Notes: generated by a model from the sequence alone, not told the origin. Shown: positions 1 to 9,171, numbered from the stretch's first letter. The stretch is 64,000 nucleotides of DNA from Cohnella hashimotonis (GCF_030014955.1 NZ_JAGRPV010000001.1:8023501-8087500); one strand, 5' to 3'. Numbers and translations are program-made.

Positions 1-1
1 T

Positions 2-574
2 TATATGGCCTATGCCAAGGTGCTCTCGGCCGGCGGACAATGGGAGGAAGCGCTGGACCTGTTGGACCGGCTCGATGCGCTGCTGCGCAGGGAGGATCGT
101 CTCCGGGACCGAATCAAGGTGCTCATCATGCAAAGCGTGACCTTGCAGCGCATGAGCCGGGCGGCGGAGGCGCTGGCCAAGCTGGAGACCGTACTGCGGC
201 TGGCCGAGCCCGAAGGCTATATCCGGAGCTTCGTCGACGAGGGCGAGGAGATGGAGCTGCTGCTGTCCGCTTATGGGAAGACAAGGCCGGCGGTATTCGT
301 TCGAGATACGGCAGGAGATGTCTGGGCGTATGCCAAGCGGCTGCTCCAAGTGATGCAGTCCGCGCCGGAACCGATGAGAAGCGTGCTGACCGAGCAGGAA
401 ACGAAGGTCCTGCAGCTGATCGCGGACGGTCTGCCGAATAAGGAGATCGCGCTTCGCCTGAATATTACGGGGGAGACCGTCAAGACGCATATCAAAAGCG
501 TGTACAGAAAGCTTGAGGTAAACAATCGCGTACGAGCAGTTCAGCGTGCCAGAGAATTAAGCATATTGGGCTGA
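2..574 (+). CDS. MalT-like LuxR-family transcriptional regulator, C-terminal part (5' end outside window)
   Basis: The frame is open to the left edge, so this is the 3' end of a longer gene. The visible part has helical repeats of the MalT/TPR type (about residues 1-95), then a LuxR-type helix-turn-helix: LTEQETKVLQLIADGLPNKE followed by IALRLNITGETVKTHIKSVY, ending RAVQRARELSILG. Proteins of this family are about 800-900 residues long, with an N-terminal STAND ATPase, a sensor superhelix and a C-terminal DNA-binding domain that activates transcription when ligand and ATP are bound. The superhelix segment is clearly homologous to the end of the protein at 58470-60821 (shared REDRLRDRI, RLAEP and RSFVDEG), but that paralog lacks the helix-turn-helix. 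The ligand and targets are unknown. A strong terminator follows directly. Confidence 0.85.
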   Translation, partial: YMAYAKVLSAGGQWEEALDLLDRLDALLRREDRLRDRIKVLIMQSVTLQRMSRAAEALAKLETVLRLAEPEGYIRSFVDEGEEMELLLSAYGKTRPAVFVRDTAGDVWAYAKRLLQVMQSAPEPMRSVLTEQETKVLQLIADGLPNKEIALRLNITGETVKTHIKSVYRKLEVNNRVRAVQRARELSILG

Positions 575-590
575 AATCCTTCTCCCGCGC

Positions 591-617
591 ATCCCCCGGA
601 CGGGGGATTTTTTTTTG
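591..617 (+). terminator. Rho-independent terminator of the MalT-like gene
   Basis: ATCCCCC pairs with GGGGGAT around a short GGAC loop and is followed by nine T residues. It lies 17 bases after the stop codon of the regulator. Confidence 0.9.
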
Positions 618-663
618 TACCATATCGTTTTATAGTAGGTTGAAGTTTCAAGAATCGACAAGA

Positions 664-694
664 AGTCACCAGAATAAGCAGTCACCAGAATAAA
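664..694 (+). repeat. Tandem 15-bp direct repeat in the leader of the SLH gene
   Basis: AGTCACCAGAATAA occurs twice with a 16-base period immediately before the GTG start at 703. It may be a slippage product or affect the leader; no function is known. Confidence 0.5.
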
Positions 695-702
695 GAAGTG
701 GA

Positions 703-3700
703 GTGAATGACAAGTTGCTGAAGAAGGGCGCTATCCTTTTATTACTGGCGTTGATGGTGTGGTCCTCATTTTCGTTTGCGTCGCCGGCTTCGGCCGATAC
801 GGGTTCCATTGACACGAGCAAGATGTTTAAGTGTGCCGATGAGCTTGACTATTGCAAGTTTCCCGGGACGCAGGTTGTCTATTTTGGCGCGAACGGAGCC
901 TATAATTCTGCTACGTTTACCTCAGGTGTGTTATGTATGATCGATTATCTCCATGTCAGCGATCCCATCAATGGCGTAAAGAAAGCGTGTTACGTCGCCA
1001 AAGGTAATGTGGAGTATTACAGCACTGGCGCTGCAACCGGGAGTGCGCCAACCGATAGTAATTCATATGAAGTGGGGGCAACTGTTACGGTTCTGGACCA
1101 AGGGGGGCTGGAGAGACCGGGTTTTATCTTCGCGGGCTGGAATACGATGTGGGATGGAACGGGGACTCTCTATCCTGCAGGCACTACCTTCACGATGGGG
1201 AATGCCAACATAAGGTTGTATGACTGGTGGAAGTGGGGAGAGCCTGCAGCGTCCGTGTATAGTGGAACGGGAACAGCGAATGATCCGTTTCAGATTGCAA
1301 CTCCCCTGCAATTAGATAAGCTCAGAAACTACTTCTTGGAGAGTGGCTTGTATTTCAAGCTCACGGCCGATCTGGACCTGAGCGATTATCAGTCAGGAGC
1401 AGGCTGGGAGCCCATTGGGGGAGAAAATACGCCATTTAGGGGGAATCTGGATGGCAATGGACACAAGATCACGAACCTCTTTATGGATCGGTCAGCCGGT
1501 TTTACAGGGCTATTTGGCTTTATTAACAACGAAAATGCCAGCGTGACCAATCTGAAACTAGTGGATGTGAATATTAAAGGATCTAACTACGTTGGTGGTT
1601 TGGCAGGTTGGAATAGCGGAACGATGAGCAACATCTATGTTACGGGAAGTATAACAGGCGTTATGAATACAGGCGGTTTGGCAGGTGGAAGTGGAGGAGC
1701 AATTACCAACAGTTATGTTGCAGGAAGTATAACAGGAAGCTATACTACCGGCGGCTTCGTAGGCCAAAATTATGGTCCGATTGACCAAAGCTATCATACG
1801 GGAAGTATAACAGGAACCGATAGTGTCGGCGGCTTGGTCGGCGAAAATAACGCTCCAATCAGCAACAGCTATCATACGGGAAGTATAACAGGGACCAATA
1901 CTGTCGGCGGCTTGGTCGGTGATAATTATGCTCCGATTGACAAGAGCTATGCCGCGGGAAGTGTAACAGGAAGCAGTGCAGCAGGCGGTTTGGTCGGTAA
2001 TAATTATGCTACGGTTAGCGATAGCTTCTATGACTCGGAAACAACGAACCAATCGGATACAGGTAAGGGCATTGGCTTATCGACTTTAGATATGAGGAAG
2101 CAAAGTACCTATGCGGGCTGGGATTTTACAAGCATATGGGGGATAAACGCGTCAGGCAATAACGGATATCCTTATCTGCGTGCGATACAAAAGTTTGTGA
2201 CTTACGATGGTAACGGCAGCGATAGCGGGGTCACACCGGCAGATAGCAGCTCGTATGAGCAGGGTGTCACGGCATCGGTGTATGGCAACACAGGTAACTT
2301 GGCGAGGACGGGCTACACGTTCGCGGGCTGGAACACGCAAGCGGACGGCAGCGGTACGGATTACGCCGCGGGCGCTTCGTTCACGATGGGGACGGCGGAT
2401 GTGACGCTGTACGCCAAGTGGACGAAGAATCCTACGTACACTGTGAGCTATGATGCCAACGGAGCTACGTCCGGAAGCGTGCCGGCGGACAGCGGTTTGT
2501 ACGAGCAGAACGCTGCGGTGTCGTTGTCCGGCAACGTCAGCGGCTTGGCCAAGACAGGCTACACGTTCGCGGGCTGGAACACGCAAGCGGACGGCAGCGG
2601 GACGGACTATGCCGCAGGCGCTTCGTTCACGATGGGGACGGCGGATGTGACGCTGTACGCCAAGTGGACGAAGAACCCTGTGCCGGCGTACGCCGTGAGC
2701 TATGATGCCAACGGAGCTACATCCGGAAGCGCGCCTTCGGACAGCGGTTCGTATAAGCAGGGCGACACGGTGACGGTGCCGGGCAACACGGGCAGCTTGG
2801 CCAAGGCGGGCTACACGTTCGCGGGCTGGAATACGCAAGCGGACGGCAGAGGCACGAATTATGCCGCGGGCGCTTCGTTCACGATGGGGACAGTGGATGT
2901 GACGCTGTACGCGAAGTGGCTGCCGGCGAGTACATCCAGTGACAGCGACACGGGATCAACGGGACCGACAGGGTCGACGGCTTCCGGCAATAACGTCGTC
3001 CCGGCGGACGGTACGCTCACGCTTCCCGTCGGCAAGTCAGGCGAGGTTAGCCTGGGGAACCGGGTCAAGGTCGTGATCCCCGCCGATGCCTCCGGCAAAG
3101 AGCTGAAAATTACGATCCAGCAAGTGACGGACACACAGAACCTGCTCACAAGCCATGACGTGCTGGCCACCCCGATCTATGAAATTCTGAAAAGCTTCAC
3201 GGAAAACTTCGAGAAGGATATCACGCTGATCTTCACGTTTGATCCGCAAGTGTTAAAAGGCAATCAAATCCCTGCCGTATTCTTCTATGACGAAGCAAAG
3301 AAGACCTGGGTCAAAGTCGGAGGCATGGTTAACGGGAATACCATTACCGTCAAGGTGAATCACTTCACGAAGTTTGCGGTCTTCGGCGTAGGCGAAGGAG
3401 CAGACCCAACGGACGGCGCGACGCCGTCGATCAGCCTTAGCGACATCTCGGGACACTGGGCGGAGACGAATATCAAGCAAGCGGTCGGCATGCATATCGT
3501 CGGCGGCTATCCGGACGGGTCGTTCAAGCCGAATGGCGCGGTGACGCGCGCGGAATTCGCGGTCATGCTGGTGAATGCGTTGAAGCCGCAGCAAGAGGGA
3601 ACGGCGCTCGCATTCGCCGATCAGGAGCAGATCGGCGCCTGGGCGCAGCGTGCTATCGCGCAAGCCGTGCAGGCCAGCATCATTCATGGATACGAGGACG

Positions 3701-3966
3701 GCACCTTCCTTCCGAATGCGAAGATTACGCGTGCCGAGATGGCGGTCATGATCTCTAGCGCGCTGGGACAGTCCGTCCAAGCGACGGCAACCGGCTTCGC
3801 GGATGACAAGGATATTCCGGCATGGGCCAAAGGAGCGATCGTGGCCCTGAGCCAGTTGGGCATAATCGAAGGCAAGGGCGCGAACCGGTATGCGCCGGGG
3901 AACCCTGCTACGAGAGCAGAGGCCGTGACAGTGCTGCTGAACATGCTGGCGCAAGCGAGCAAGTGA
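703..3966 (+). CDS. Exported S-layer homology protein with GLUG and InlB B-type repeats
   Basis: A 1087-residue secreted surface protein. A signal peptide (about 1-31, ending ASPASA) is followed by one Listeria-Bacteroides (InlB B) repeat with the FAGWNT signature near residue 145. A run of GLUG-type repeats follows (about 285-445, pattern GGLVG..N...I..SY..GSITG), then three more InlB B-type repeats (about 495-745, YTFAGWNTQADG). Next comes a beta-rich ZU5-like region (about 765-900) and three SLH domains (about 908-1085, motifs GYPDGSFKPNG and TRAEFAVML). SLH domains bind pyruvylated secondary cell-wall polymer, so the protein is likely displayed on the wall and may act in adhesion. The GTG at 703 is chosen because the signal peptide follows at once; the ribosome site is weak. 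Near-identical DNA in the B-repeats suggests recent repeat expansion. Confidence 0.9.
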   Translation: MNDKLLKKGAILLLLALMVWSSFSFASPASADTGSIDTSKMFKCADELDYCKFPGTQVVYFGANGAYNSATFTSGVLCMIDYLHVSDPINGVKKACYVAKGNVEYYSTGAATGSAPTDSNSYEVGATVTVLDQGGLERPGFIFAGWNTMWDGTGTLYPAGTTFTMGNANIRLYDWWKWGEPAASVYSGTGTANDPFQIATPLQLDKLRNYFLESGLYFKLTADLDLSDYQSGAGWEPIGGENTPFRGNLDGNGHKITNLFMDRSAGFTGLFGFINNENASVTNLKLVDVNIKGSNYVGGLAGWNSGTMSNIYVTGSITGVMNTGGLAGGSGGAITNSYVAGSITGSYTTGGFVGQNYGPIDQSYHTGSITGTDSVGGLVGENNAPISNSYHTGSITGTNTVGGLVGDNYAPIDKSYAAGSVTGSSAAGGLVGNNYATVSDSFYDSETTNQSDTGKGIGLSTLDMRKQSTYAGWDFTSIWGINASGNNGYPYLRAIQKFVTYDGNGSDSGVTPADSSSYEQGVTASVYGNTGNLARTGYTFAGWNTQADGSGTDYAAGASFTMGTADVTLYAKWTKNPTYTVSYDANGATSGSVPADSGLYEQNAAVSLSGNVSGLAKTGYTFAGWNTQADGSGTDYAAGASFTMGTADVTLYAKWTKNPVPAYAVSYDANGATSGSAPSDSGSYKQGDTVTVPGNTGSLAKAGYTFAGWNTQADGRGTNYAAGASFTMGTVDVTLYAKWLPASTSSDSDTGSTGPTGSTASGNNVVPADGTLTLPVGKSGEVSLGNRVKVVIPADASGKELKITIQQVTDTQNLLTSHDVLATPIYEILKSFTENFEKDITLIFTFDPQVLKGNQIPAVFFYDEAKKTWVKVGGMVNGNTITVKVNHFTKFAVFGVGEGADPTDGATPSISLSDISGHWAETNIKQAVGMHIVGGYPDGSFKPNGAVTRAEFAVMLVNALKPQQEGTALAFADQEQIGAWAQRAIAQAVQASIIHGYEDGTFLPNAKITRAEMAVMISSALGQSVQATATGFADDKDIPAWAKGAIVALSQLGIIEGKGANRYAPGNPATRAEAVTVLLNMLAQASK

Positions 3967-4238
3967 AAGAATTCGTGAAAAAGAATTCGACACTGATCCC
4001 TGAAGGATTTTCTATGCCGCAAATGTTTGAATTAGCTTTCAGAGGGTCACGCGATGCAAGGGAAGCGCTGGAGGGCAGCGGGTTCAGCCATACGAGCAAA
4101 GGCAGTGGTCGTGAGAGAGTTTCCTGGTTATGGGAAGCTGACTATAAGCTGGTTTTGACGCCGGTGATGTCTGCGGAGCCCATATCCTTGACTAATGAAG
4201 AACTCTGGATCAGGAACGCCAAGATGATCCGGCGATAG
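3963..4238 (+). CDS. Small hypothetical protein translationally coupled to the SLH gene
   Basis: A 91-residue frame whose GTG start overlaps the stop codon of the SLH gene by four bases (GTGA), a typical coupling arrangement. The product (VKEFVKKNSTLIPEGFSMPQ...) is mixed in charge with no signal peptide or membrane segment, and I recognise no family. It ends just before a terminator. It could be a genuine small gene or the remnant of a longer cytosolic gene fused to the SLH gene's 3' end by deletion. Confidence 0.45.
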   Translation: MKEFVKKNSTLIPEGFSMPQMFELAFRGSRDAREALEGSGFSHTSKGSGRERVSWLWEADYKLVLTPVMSAEPISLTNEELWIRNAKMIRR

Positions 4239-4252
4239 TGGTAAGACATATC

Positions 4253-4311
4253 AAGGCATCCACTCGGGTGCCTTTCATTTTCGCTTTATAGATGATACGG
4301 TGAACCGTATC
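4253..4311 (+). terminator. Terminator followed by a GATACGGT palindrome module
   Basis: AAGGCATC pairs with GGTGCCTT around a short loop and is followed by T-rich sequence. Downstream at 4294-4311 lies a perfect palindrome GATACGGT-GA-ACCGTATC. The same hairpin-plus-downstream layout recurs after other genes here (11729, 22072, 26983). Confidence 0.75.
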
Positions 4312-4396
4312 ACAACGGCGAAAATACCAATGCTTTATTATATGAAAAGTAAATTATTGATGATGGGAGAGTTGTTAAAGTTATTTATTACCCGCT

Positions 4397-5179
4397 TTAT
4401 CGGCGGTTCGGCGCGGGCGTCGAGCCGACTACGCCGTAGCGGTACAGCACCTTGCGGCCGACCCAGCCGACGATGCGGTCGGTTATGAAGCCCATCAGGC
4501 CGAGGCTGATCAGGCCGACGAAGATCCAGTCCGTCCGGAAGAACAGCCGCGAGTTCCAGATGAGGAAGCCGACGCCTTCGTTCGCAGCCATCATCTCCGC
4601 GCCGATGATGGCCATGTAGGAGGTGCCCATCGCGAGGCGGATGCCAGTGAACATGTAAGGCGTCGTGGCCGGAATGACGACGTGCAGCAGAATTTGCCAT
4701 TCAGAAGCGCCCATGCTGCGGGCGGAGCGGACCTTGTCCTCCTCCAGCGACAGCACCCCTACCAGCGTGTTGATCATGACGATGAACAGCGTCGCGTACA
4801 TGATGAGCGCGACCTTCGACTGCTCGCCGATGCCGAACCAGACCAGGAACAGGGTGATAAAGGCGATGGGCGGAATGAAGCGGATAAAATTCAGGAACGG
4901 CTCGGCGAACACGCGGATGACGGCCACGCGGCCGATGATCAGCCCGAGGGGAATCGCGACCAGACTACCGAGCGACCAGCCGGCGATGACGCGGTAGAAG
5001 CTGATGCCGATGTCCTTCAGCAGCGTGCCGTCGCTCAGCAGCTCCCGCGCCCCGCCCCAGGTCTCGACCGGCCCCGGAATGATGTCCGGTCCGTAGATCC
5101 AGGCGCCGAGCTGCCAGACGGCAAGCGCGATAACCCAGAGCAGCGGGATCGTAATCCATTTGTTGTTCAATATTTTCAC
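4397..5179 (-). CDS. ABC transporter permease, SsuC/TauC-like
   Basis: A 260-residue inner-membrane permease of the nitrate/sulfonate/taurine importer class. Hydrophobic segments occur near residues 10-28 and 62-82, with several more through the C-terminal half. The cytoplasmic coupling helix has the expected EDKVRSARSMGASEWQ-type EAA loop followed by IPATTPYMFTGIRLAMG. The GTG start overlaps the TGA of the upstream ATPase gene by four bases, so the two are coupled. It is the last gene of the operon running from 9171, with the binding lipoprotein (6008) and arylsulfotransferase (7160) upstream. The operon suggests sulfonate, sulfate ester or another small aromatic acid as substrate; this cannot be fixed from sequence. 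Riboflavin or pyrimidine precursor importers use similar permeases. Confidence 0.88.
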   Translation of the reverse strand: MKILNNKWITIPLLWVIALAVWQLGAWIYGPDIIPGPVETWGGARELLSDGTLLKDIGISFYRVIAGWSLGSLVAIPLGLIIGRVAVIRVFAEPFLNFIRFIPPIAFITLFLVWFGIGEQSKVALIMYATLFIVMINTLVGVLSLEEDKVRSARSMGASEWQILLHVVIPATTPYMFTGIRLAMGTSYMAIIGAEMMAANEGVGFLIWNSRLFFRTDWIFVGLISLGLMGFITDRIVGWVGRKVLYRYGVVGSTPAPNRR

Positions 5180-5994
5180 GGATACCCCCCTCCTTCGAGC
5201 CCGGAATCGAAGTGCGACTGAATCCGCCGATTCAGAGAGAGAAACTCGGCGGACGCCGCATCGCGCGGATAGGGCAGCGGCACGTCATAGATGTCCGCGA
5301 TGCGCGAATCAGGTCCGGAGGACATGACACCGATGCGTTCGCCGAGCAGAATCGCTTCCTGGATGTCGTGCGTAACGAAAATGACGGTCTTGTTCGTCTC
5401 CCGCCAGATCTGGCTGAGCTCCTTCTGCATCGTGCGCCGCGTCATCGCGTCGAGCGCCCCGAACGGCTCATCCATCAACAGAATCGCCGGATCGTTCGCC
5501 AGCACCCGCGCCAGCTGCACGCGCTGCTTCATGCCGCCCGACAGCTCGCGGGGAAATTTGTTCTCGTGGCCGAACAAGCTGACCATGCGGATGAACCGGT
5601 CGGAGATCCTCCGGCGCTCGTCCTTCGGCGTCTTCTTCATCTTCAGCCCAAACTCCACGTTCTGGCGCACGGTCAGCCAGGGAAACAGCGAGGAGTCGGC
5701 CTGCTGGAAGACGACGGCTCGATCCTGCCCGGGTTTGCGAACTTCGACGTCCCCAACCCGCAGATCACCTCCGGTCTTGGAGACGAAGCCGGCGATGATG
5801 TTCAGCAGCGTCGACTTGCCGCAGCCGCTGGGGCCGAGGAGCACGAAGAACTCTCCGCCCCTGACGACCAGGTCGACGTCCTTGATGATGTAGTGCACGG
5901 CGCCGCCGGAAGACCCCGGCTTATTCGCCGCGTAGCTCTTGCTCAAGCGCTCGATCGTGATGGTATTGGAAGATGACAGGTTCGCTAAGGACAT
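5176..5994 (-). CDS. ABC transporter ATP-binding protein, SsuB/TauB-like
   Basis: Powers the importer formed with the permease at 4397 and the lipoprotein at 6008. Walker A (GPSGCGKST, near residue 60), ABC signature (LSGGMKQRVQLARVLA) and Walker B (ILLMDEPFGALD) are all present, and the H-loop appears as FVTHDIQEAI. About 272 residues from the chosen start, usual for the family. The start MSLANLSSS at 5994 is preferred because GGAGGG lies six bases upstream; a longer frame reaches 6027 but would overlap the lipoprotein gene. The gap to the upstream gene is 13 bases. Confidence 0.92.
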   Translation of the reverse strand: MSLANLSSSNTITIERLSKSYAANKPGSSGGAVHYIIKDVDLVVRGGEFFVLLGPSGCGKSTLLNIIAGFVSKTGGDLRVGDVEVRKPGQDRAVVFQQADSSLFPWLTVRQNVEFGLKMKKTPKDERRRISDRFIRMVSLFGHENKFPRELSGGMKQRVQLARVLANDPAILLMDEPFGALDAMTRRTMQKELSQIWRETNKTVIFVTHDIQEAILLGERIGVMSSGPDSRIADIYDVPLPYPRDAASAEFLSLNRRIQSHFDSGLEGGGYP

Positions 5995-6007
5995 GACGTT
6001 CCCTCCA

Positions 6008-7123
6008 TTATTGGCCGTAGGTGACACGGTCCGGCACGGCCTGTTTTACGCTGTCCAGGTCCAGCTTCGAGGCCAGGTCAAAATCCTTCTCAATGATGCC
6101 GTTATCGACCATGTACTGCTTCTGGCCCGACAGACTCTCGAACGATTCCTGCGAGAACCCGATCGCCCAGTTGACCGTCGACAGATCGCGCAGTGTTGCG
6201 TCCTTCGGCTGCTTCACTTCCGCAAACATAATGTCGGCCGTCTCCTCCGGATTCGCCGTGATGTACTGCGAGGCCTCTTCCACCGCGCGCAGGAAGTTGG
6301 CCACGCCCGCCGGATGCTCCTCGAGCAGGCTGTTCGGCGCGATGACGTCGCCGCCGATGCGCACCGGCGTCTGGGACATATCGGTCAGCTCGTGCGCGCT
6401 TTCGATGGTCTGAAACTTGGCGATCAGCGCCGCGCCTGTCACCCAAGTCGCGTCGATCTGCCCTTTCTGCAGCGCGATATACGCTTCGTCCAGCCCGCCT
6501 TGCCCGATCTGCTTGGTGTCCTGCACCGCGATGCCGTTGGCCTTCAAATATTCGTCCCACAGATAAGGCAGGAACGTTCCGCGCAGCGTGCTCAGCTTCT
6601 TGCCCTTCAGGTCGGCCCCCTGCTGAATGTCGTCCTGGGCGAACAGCTTCCACTGGGCCGCCGCCGCGTCGGTGTTCGTGCCCGTCGCCGCGATGATGGA
6701 ATAGTCTCCTTTGCTCACCGCGTTCAGAATCGGGAAGTCGGCCCCCCACGCTAGGTCGGTCTGCTTGATGAAAAGCGAGTTGATGCCTTCCGCCGGCGTG
6801 GCGAACGTGACGATGTCCGCGTCAATGCCGTATTTTTCGAAAAAGCCTTTGTTCTTCGCGACTCGGAACACCGGATTGCTCACGATGTCGGCAATCTTGA
6901 CCTTAATCGGATCGTTCGCCGCCGGCGCAGGCGAAGAAGCTTCGGCCGTCTGCGCAGCGTCCGACGAGTCGGCGCTCGGGGAGGCGGAGCCGGACGGCGA
7001 CGAACTATTGTTGTTGTCCCCGCAAGCGGTCAGGATAACGGCGAACAACGCGACGGCTGTCAGCATTCCGAATACGGAACGCGTTTGTCTGACGATCCTG
7101 ATTCTATTGATGATGGTCCTCAT
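6008..7123 (-). CDS. ABC transporter substrate-binding lipoprotein, SsuA/NMT1-like
   Basis: A 371-residue extracytoplasmic binding protein anchored by lipid. The signal sequence ends in a lipobox (ILTAC, Cys near residue 34), followed by a Ser/Asn/Ala-rich linker (to about 72) and a periplasmic-binding fold typical of the NMT1/SsuA/TauA group (VFRVAKNKGFFEKYGIDADI, then LKGKKLSTLRGTFLPYLW). It captures the ligand for the permease/ATPase pair downstream. The 36-base gap from the arylsulfotransferase gene supports one transcript. Ligands of this family include alkanesulfonates, taurine, nitrate, aromatic acids and thiamine precursors. The neighbouring sulfotransferase makes a sulfated or sulfonated aromatic the best guess. 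Confidence 0.9.
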   Translation of the reverse strand: MRTIINRIRIVRQTRSVFGMLTAVALFAVILTACGDNNNSSSPSGSASPSADSSDAAQTAEASSPAPAANDPIKVKIADIVSNPVFRVAKNKGFFEKYGIDADIVTFATPAEGINSLFIKQTDLAWGADFPILNAVSKGDYSIIAATGTNTDAAAAQWKLFAQDDIQQGADLKGKKLSTLRGTFLPYLWDEYLKANGIAVQDTKQIGQGGLDEAYIALQKGQIDATWVTGAALIAKFQTIESAHELTDMSQTPVRIGGDVIAPNSLLEEHPAGVANFLRAVEEASQYITANPEETADIMFAEVKQPKDATLRDLSTVNWAIGFSQESFESLSGQKQYMVDNGIIEKDFDLASKLDLDSVKQAVPDRVTYGQ

Positions 7124-7159
7124 TATGTTTTCTCCTCCGGTTTCCGTTTATCGAATGCA

Positions 7160-8605
7160 TCAGTCCTCAGATACCGGTCTCTCGCCGATGCTGGGCACGC
7201 AGAACGCCCCGTCCTCGAAGGAGATTGTTCCGGATATCTCGACGACCGACACCGCGCCTCTCGCCGCCGCGCCCGGCACGCGATAATCGGCGACGTCGAT
7301 CGGCACGATGGCTTCCTCGAGCGGCTTCTCGAGCTGTGGAATCCATTCGTACGGCACGCGGTAAGCGCGATAGACCATGTTCGAGTTTCGGTTGTTCTTG
7401 TAGGGCGAGATGTACTCCCACACCAGCTCGTGTGCCGCCGTAACCTCGAAGATCCGTCCGTCCGCCCCTTCGGTAATCAGCGTGTTGCCGTTCGGCAGCC
7501 GCTGCGCCGAGCTGATATACGGACTATAGAAGCGATAGGAATCGAGCGGCGCCAGATAACCGGCCTCAGTCGGCGTATACTGCCACTCGATCTCCAGCGT
7601 CACCGGGTTGATCTCCAGCACGCGCGAATGATCGCGCACAGCGTTCTTCAGGCCGTCCGGAGACGCCGGATTCGGCAGCCCGTAGCCGCCCCAGCCGCCA
7701 TTGTCGAACACGAGCAGATTACCTCCGCCGGGCAGCCCGCGCGGAATGATGTGCGCGTGATGCTGGCCGACGATCCAGCCGAGATGCTTAACTTCGGGCT
7801 TCGAGAAGTCCGGGCCCAGCTGCCAGACAATCTTGCCGGTCTTGCGGTCGGTAATGGCGATAATGTTCGATTCGCGGGCGTCCCAGATGACGTTGTCCGG
7901 ATGAAAGCGTTCGTCGCCGGCATCGTAAAACTTGTTCGGACCGACCCACGAGGCGGAATTGATGTGCATCCAGTCGCCGCCGGTATTGCCGCCGAAGTGG
8001 CGGCTGTTCGGGTCGCGGAACAGGGCCTCCTTGGCGTCCTCGTCGAAGCCCAGCTCTTCGAAATGATCGCTCGCCGCCCACTCCCAGACAATGTTGCCTT
8101 CCCAGTCCACTTCGATAATTACGTCGTCCAGCAGCAGCTTATCCGAGATCTCGGGCTTCGTCACGTTGCGATGAACGAGCACCAGCGTGCGGCCGCCCAA
8201 CGTCTTCGGCTCCTGTCCCGGCACATAGTAGCCGACCGGGTTCCCCTCTCGCTGATAATCGTGGTGAGCGCGTGCCATCCACTGCGGCTCGTAGCCGGGG
8301 TCCTCGATGAACTCGAAGCGGCTGAAGCCCCAGACGACGTTGCCGTCCCAATCCAGCTGCACGAGATCGATCTCGTCCTGGAAGCCGTATTTCGGGTCCC
8401 GCTCCTTGGTGCTGCCCGTCACATAGCCGCCCGGCAAAATCTTGTTCGGAAAGCCGCGCAGTCCCTTCCACAGACGAACCTCCTTGCCGCTCATATCAAT
8501 CAGCAGCGCGCCGAGTTCGGCCGCTTGGAAGATCGTATAACCACTCCAGGCTTTTTCTGGCAAGTATACCGTCGCTCCGGTAGGGTAAATCGTAGGATGT
8601 CCCAT
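7160..8605 (-). CDS. Arylsulfotransferase (ASST) family protein, no signal peptide
   Basis: A 481-residue protein with repeated beta-propeller blades (DLVQLDWDGNVVWGFSRFEF, IIEVDWEGNIVWEW, TGKIVWQLGPD, TLEIEWQYTPTEAGY) and the family segments HHAHIIPRG and GNTLITEGADGRIFEV. ASST enzymes move a sulfate group from a phenolic sulfate ester to another phenol without PAPS. Characterised enterobacterial AssT is periplasmic, but this one begins directly with MGHPTIYPTG and has no signal peptide or membrane segment, so it should be cytosolic. The ribosome site AAGGAGAG lies 11 bases before the ATG. It is co-transcribed with a MarR regulator and a complete SsuABC-type importer, implying import of a substrate processed inside the cell. 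Confidence 0.8.
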   Translation of the reverse strand: MGHPTIYPTGATVYLPEKAWSGYTIFQAAELGALLIDMSGKEVRLWKGLRGFPNKILPGGYVTGSTKERDPKYGFQDEIDLVQLDWDGNVVWGFSRFEFIEDPGYEPQWMARAHHDYQREGNPVGYYVPGQEPKTLGGRTLVLVHRNVTKPEISDKLLLDDVIIEVDWEGNIVWEWAASDHFEELGFDEDAKEALFRDPNSRHFGGNTGGDWMHINSASWVGPNKFYDAGDERFHPDNVIWDARESNIIAITDRKTGKIVWQLGPDFSKPEVKHLGWIVGQHHAHIIPRGLPGGGNLLVFDNGGWGGYGLPNPASPDGLKNAVRDHSRVLEINPVTLEIEWQYTPTEAGYLAPLDSYRFYSPYISSAQRLPNGNTLITEGADGRIFEVTAAHELVWEYISPYKNNRNSNMVYRAYRVPYEWIPQLEKPLEEAIVPIDVADYRVPGAAARGAVSVVEISGTISFEDGAFCVPSIGERPVSED

Positions 8606-8628
8606 GATCGATCAATCTCTCCTTAAAT

Positions 8629-9171
8629 TTAGTAGTTTAAGAAACGGTTGTTCGGCGGGGAGTTATCCGGCCGTTTGCCGGGCTTCTCCATCGCTTGCTC
8701 CGCATTTTCCTTGACAAGCTCCATCACGGTTTCCGAGAAATGCTCCAGCCGGTCGGCCATATTCCGGAAAACCTCCTTCTGCGTCTCCAGCTCCCGCCCG
8801 GTAAAATCTCCGAACAGGAGCGTGATACATCGCTGGCCCACATTCCGGTTCCGCGCGAGCATCGCGCGTCCTTCCGAAGTAATGTCGAGCAGCACGGTGC
8901 GGCGATCTTCTTCCATCCGCCGGCGCCGCGCAAAGCCCTTATTTTCCAGCTTGTCGCACAGCGTCGTGATTGCTCCGGAGGTCAGGTCAAGCTCCTCCGC
9001 CAGATCCCCGAGCTTCTGCTCGCCATCGCGGTTCACCTTCTGCAGGATCAGCATACCGGGCAGCGCCACCCCTTCGACCGACACCTTGTCGCGTTCCTTC
9101 ACAAACTTTCGAACCATTCGCCGGAACAGCCAGTCGATCTCCTCTAAACGTTCCCATTCGTCATCCGTCAT
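8629..9171 (-). CDS. MarR-family transcriptional regulator of the arylsulfotransferase operon
   Basis: A 180-residue winged-helix regulator, first gene of the operon. The DNA-binding region is visible as KLGDLAEELDLTSGAITTLC with the wing RRRRMEEDRRTVLLDITSEG. MarR proteins bind palindromes as dimers and often release DNA on binding phenolic ligands, which would fit an operon handling aryl compounds. An AAGGAGGG site lies 15 bases before the ATG, rather far. An imperfect palindrome (9281-9305) sits between the promoter (9321-9349) and this gene, so autorepression is likely. The C-terminus is extended and polar (AEQAMEKPGKRPDNSPPNNR). Confidence 0.87.
   Translation of the reverse strand: MTDDEWERLEEIDWLFRRMVRKFVKERDKVSVEGVALPGMLILQKVNRDGEQKLGDLAEELDLTSGAITTLCDKLENKGFARRRRMEEDRRTVLLDITSEGRAMLARNRNVGQRCITLLFGDFTGRELETQKEVFRNMADRLEHFSETVMELVKENAEQAMEKPGKRPDNSPPNNRFLNY

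Noticed and set aside
1620..2010. CRISPR-like regularly spaced repeats
   Set aside because: The repeats are in frame, about 75-78 bases long, and encode GLUG motifs of a surface protein; no short conserved repeat with unique spacers and no cas gene.
3253..3993. Long open frame antisense to the SLH domains
   Set aside because: It is fully overlapped by the well-supported SLH gene; its Arg/His-rich product matches no family and it has no ribosome site.
7085..8626. 513-codon open frame opposite the arylsulfotransferase gene
   Set aside because: A by-product of GC-rich coding on the other strand; the product is Arg/Val/His-rich without domains, whereas the minus-strand frame has clear ASST blades.
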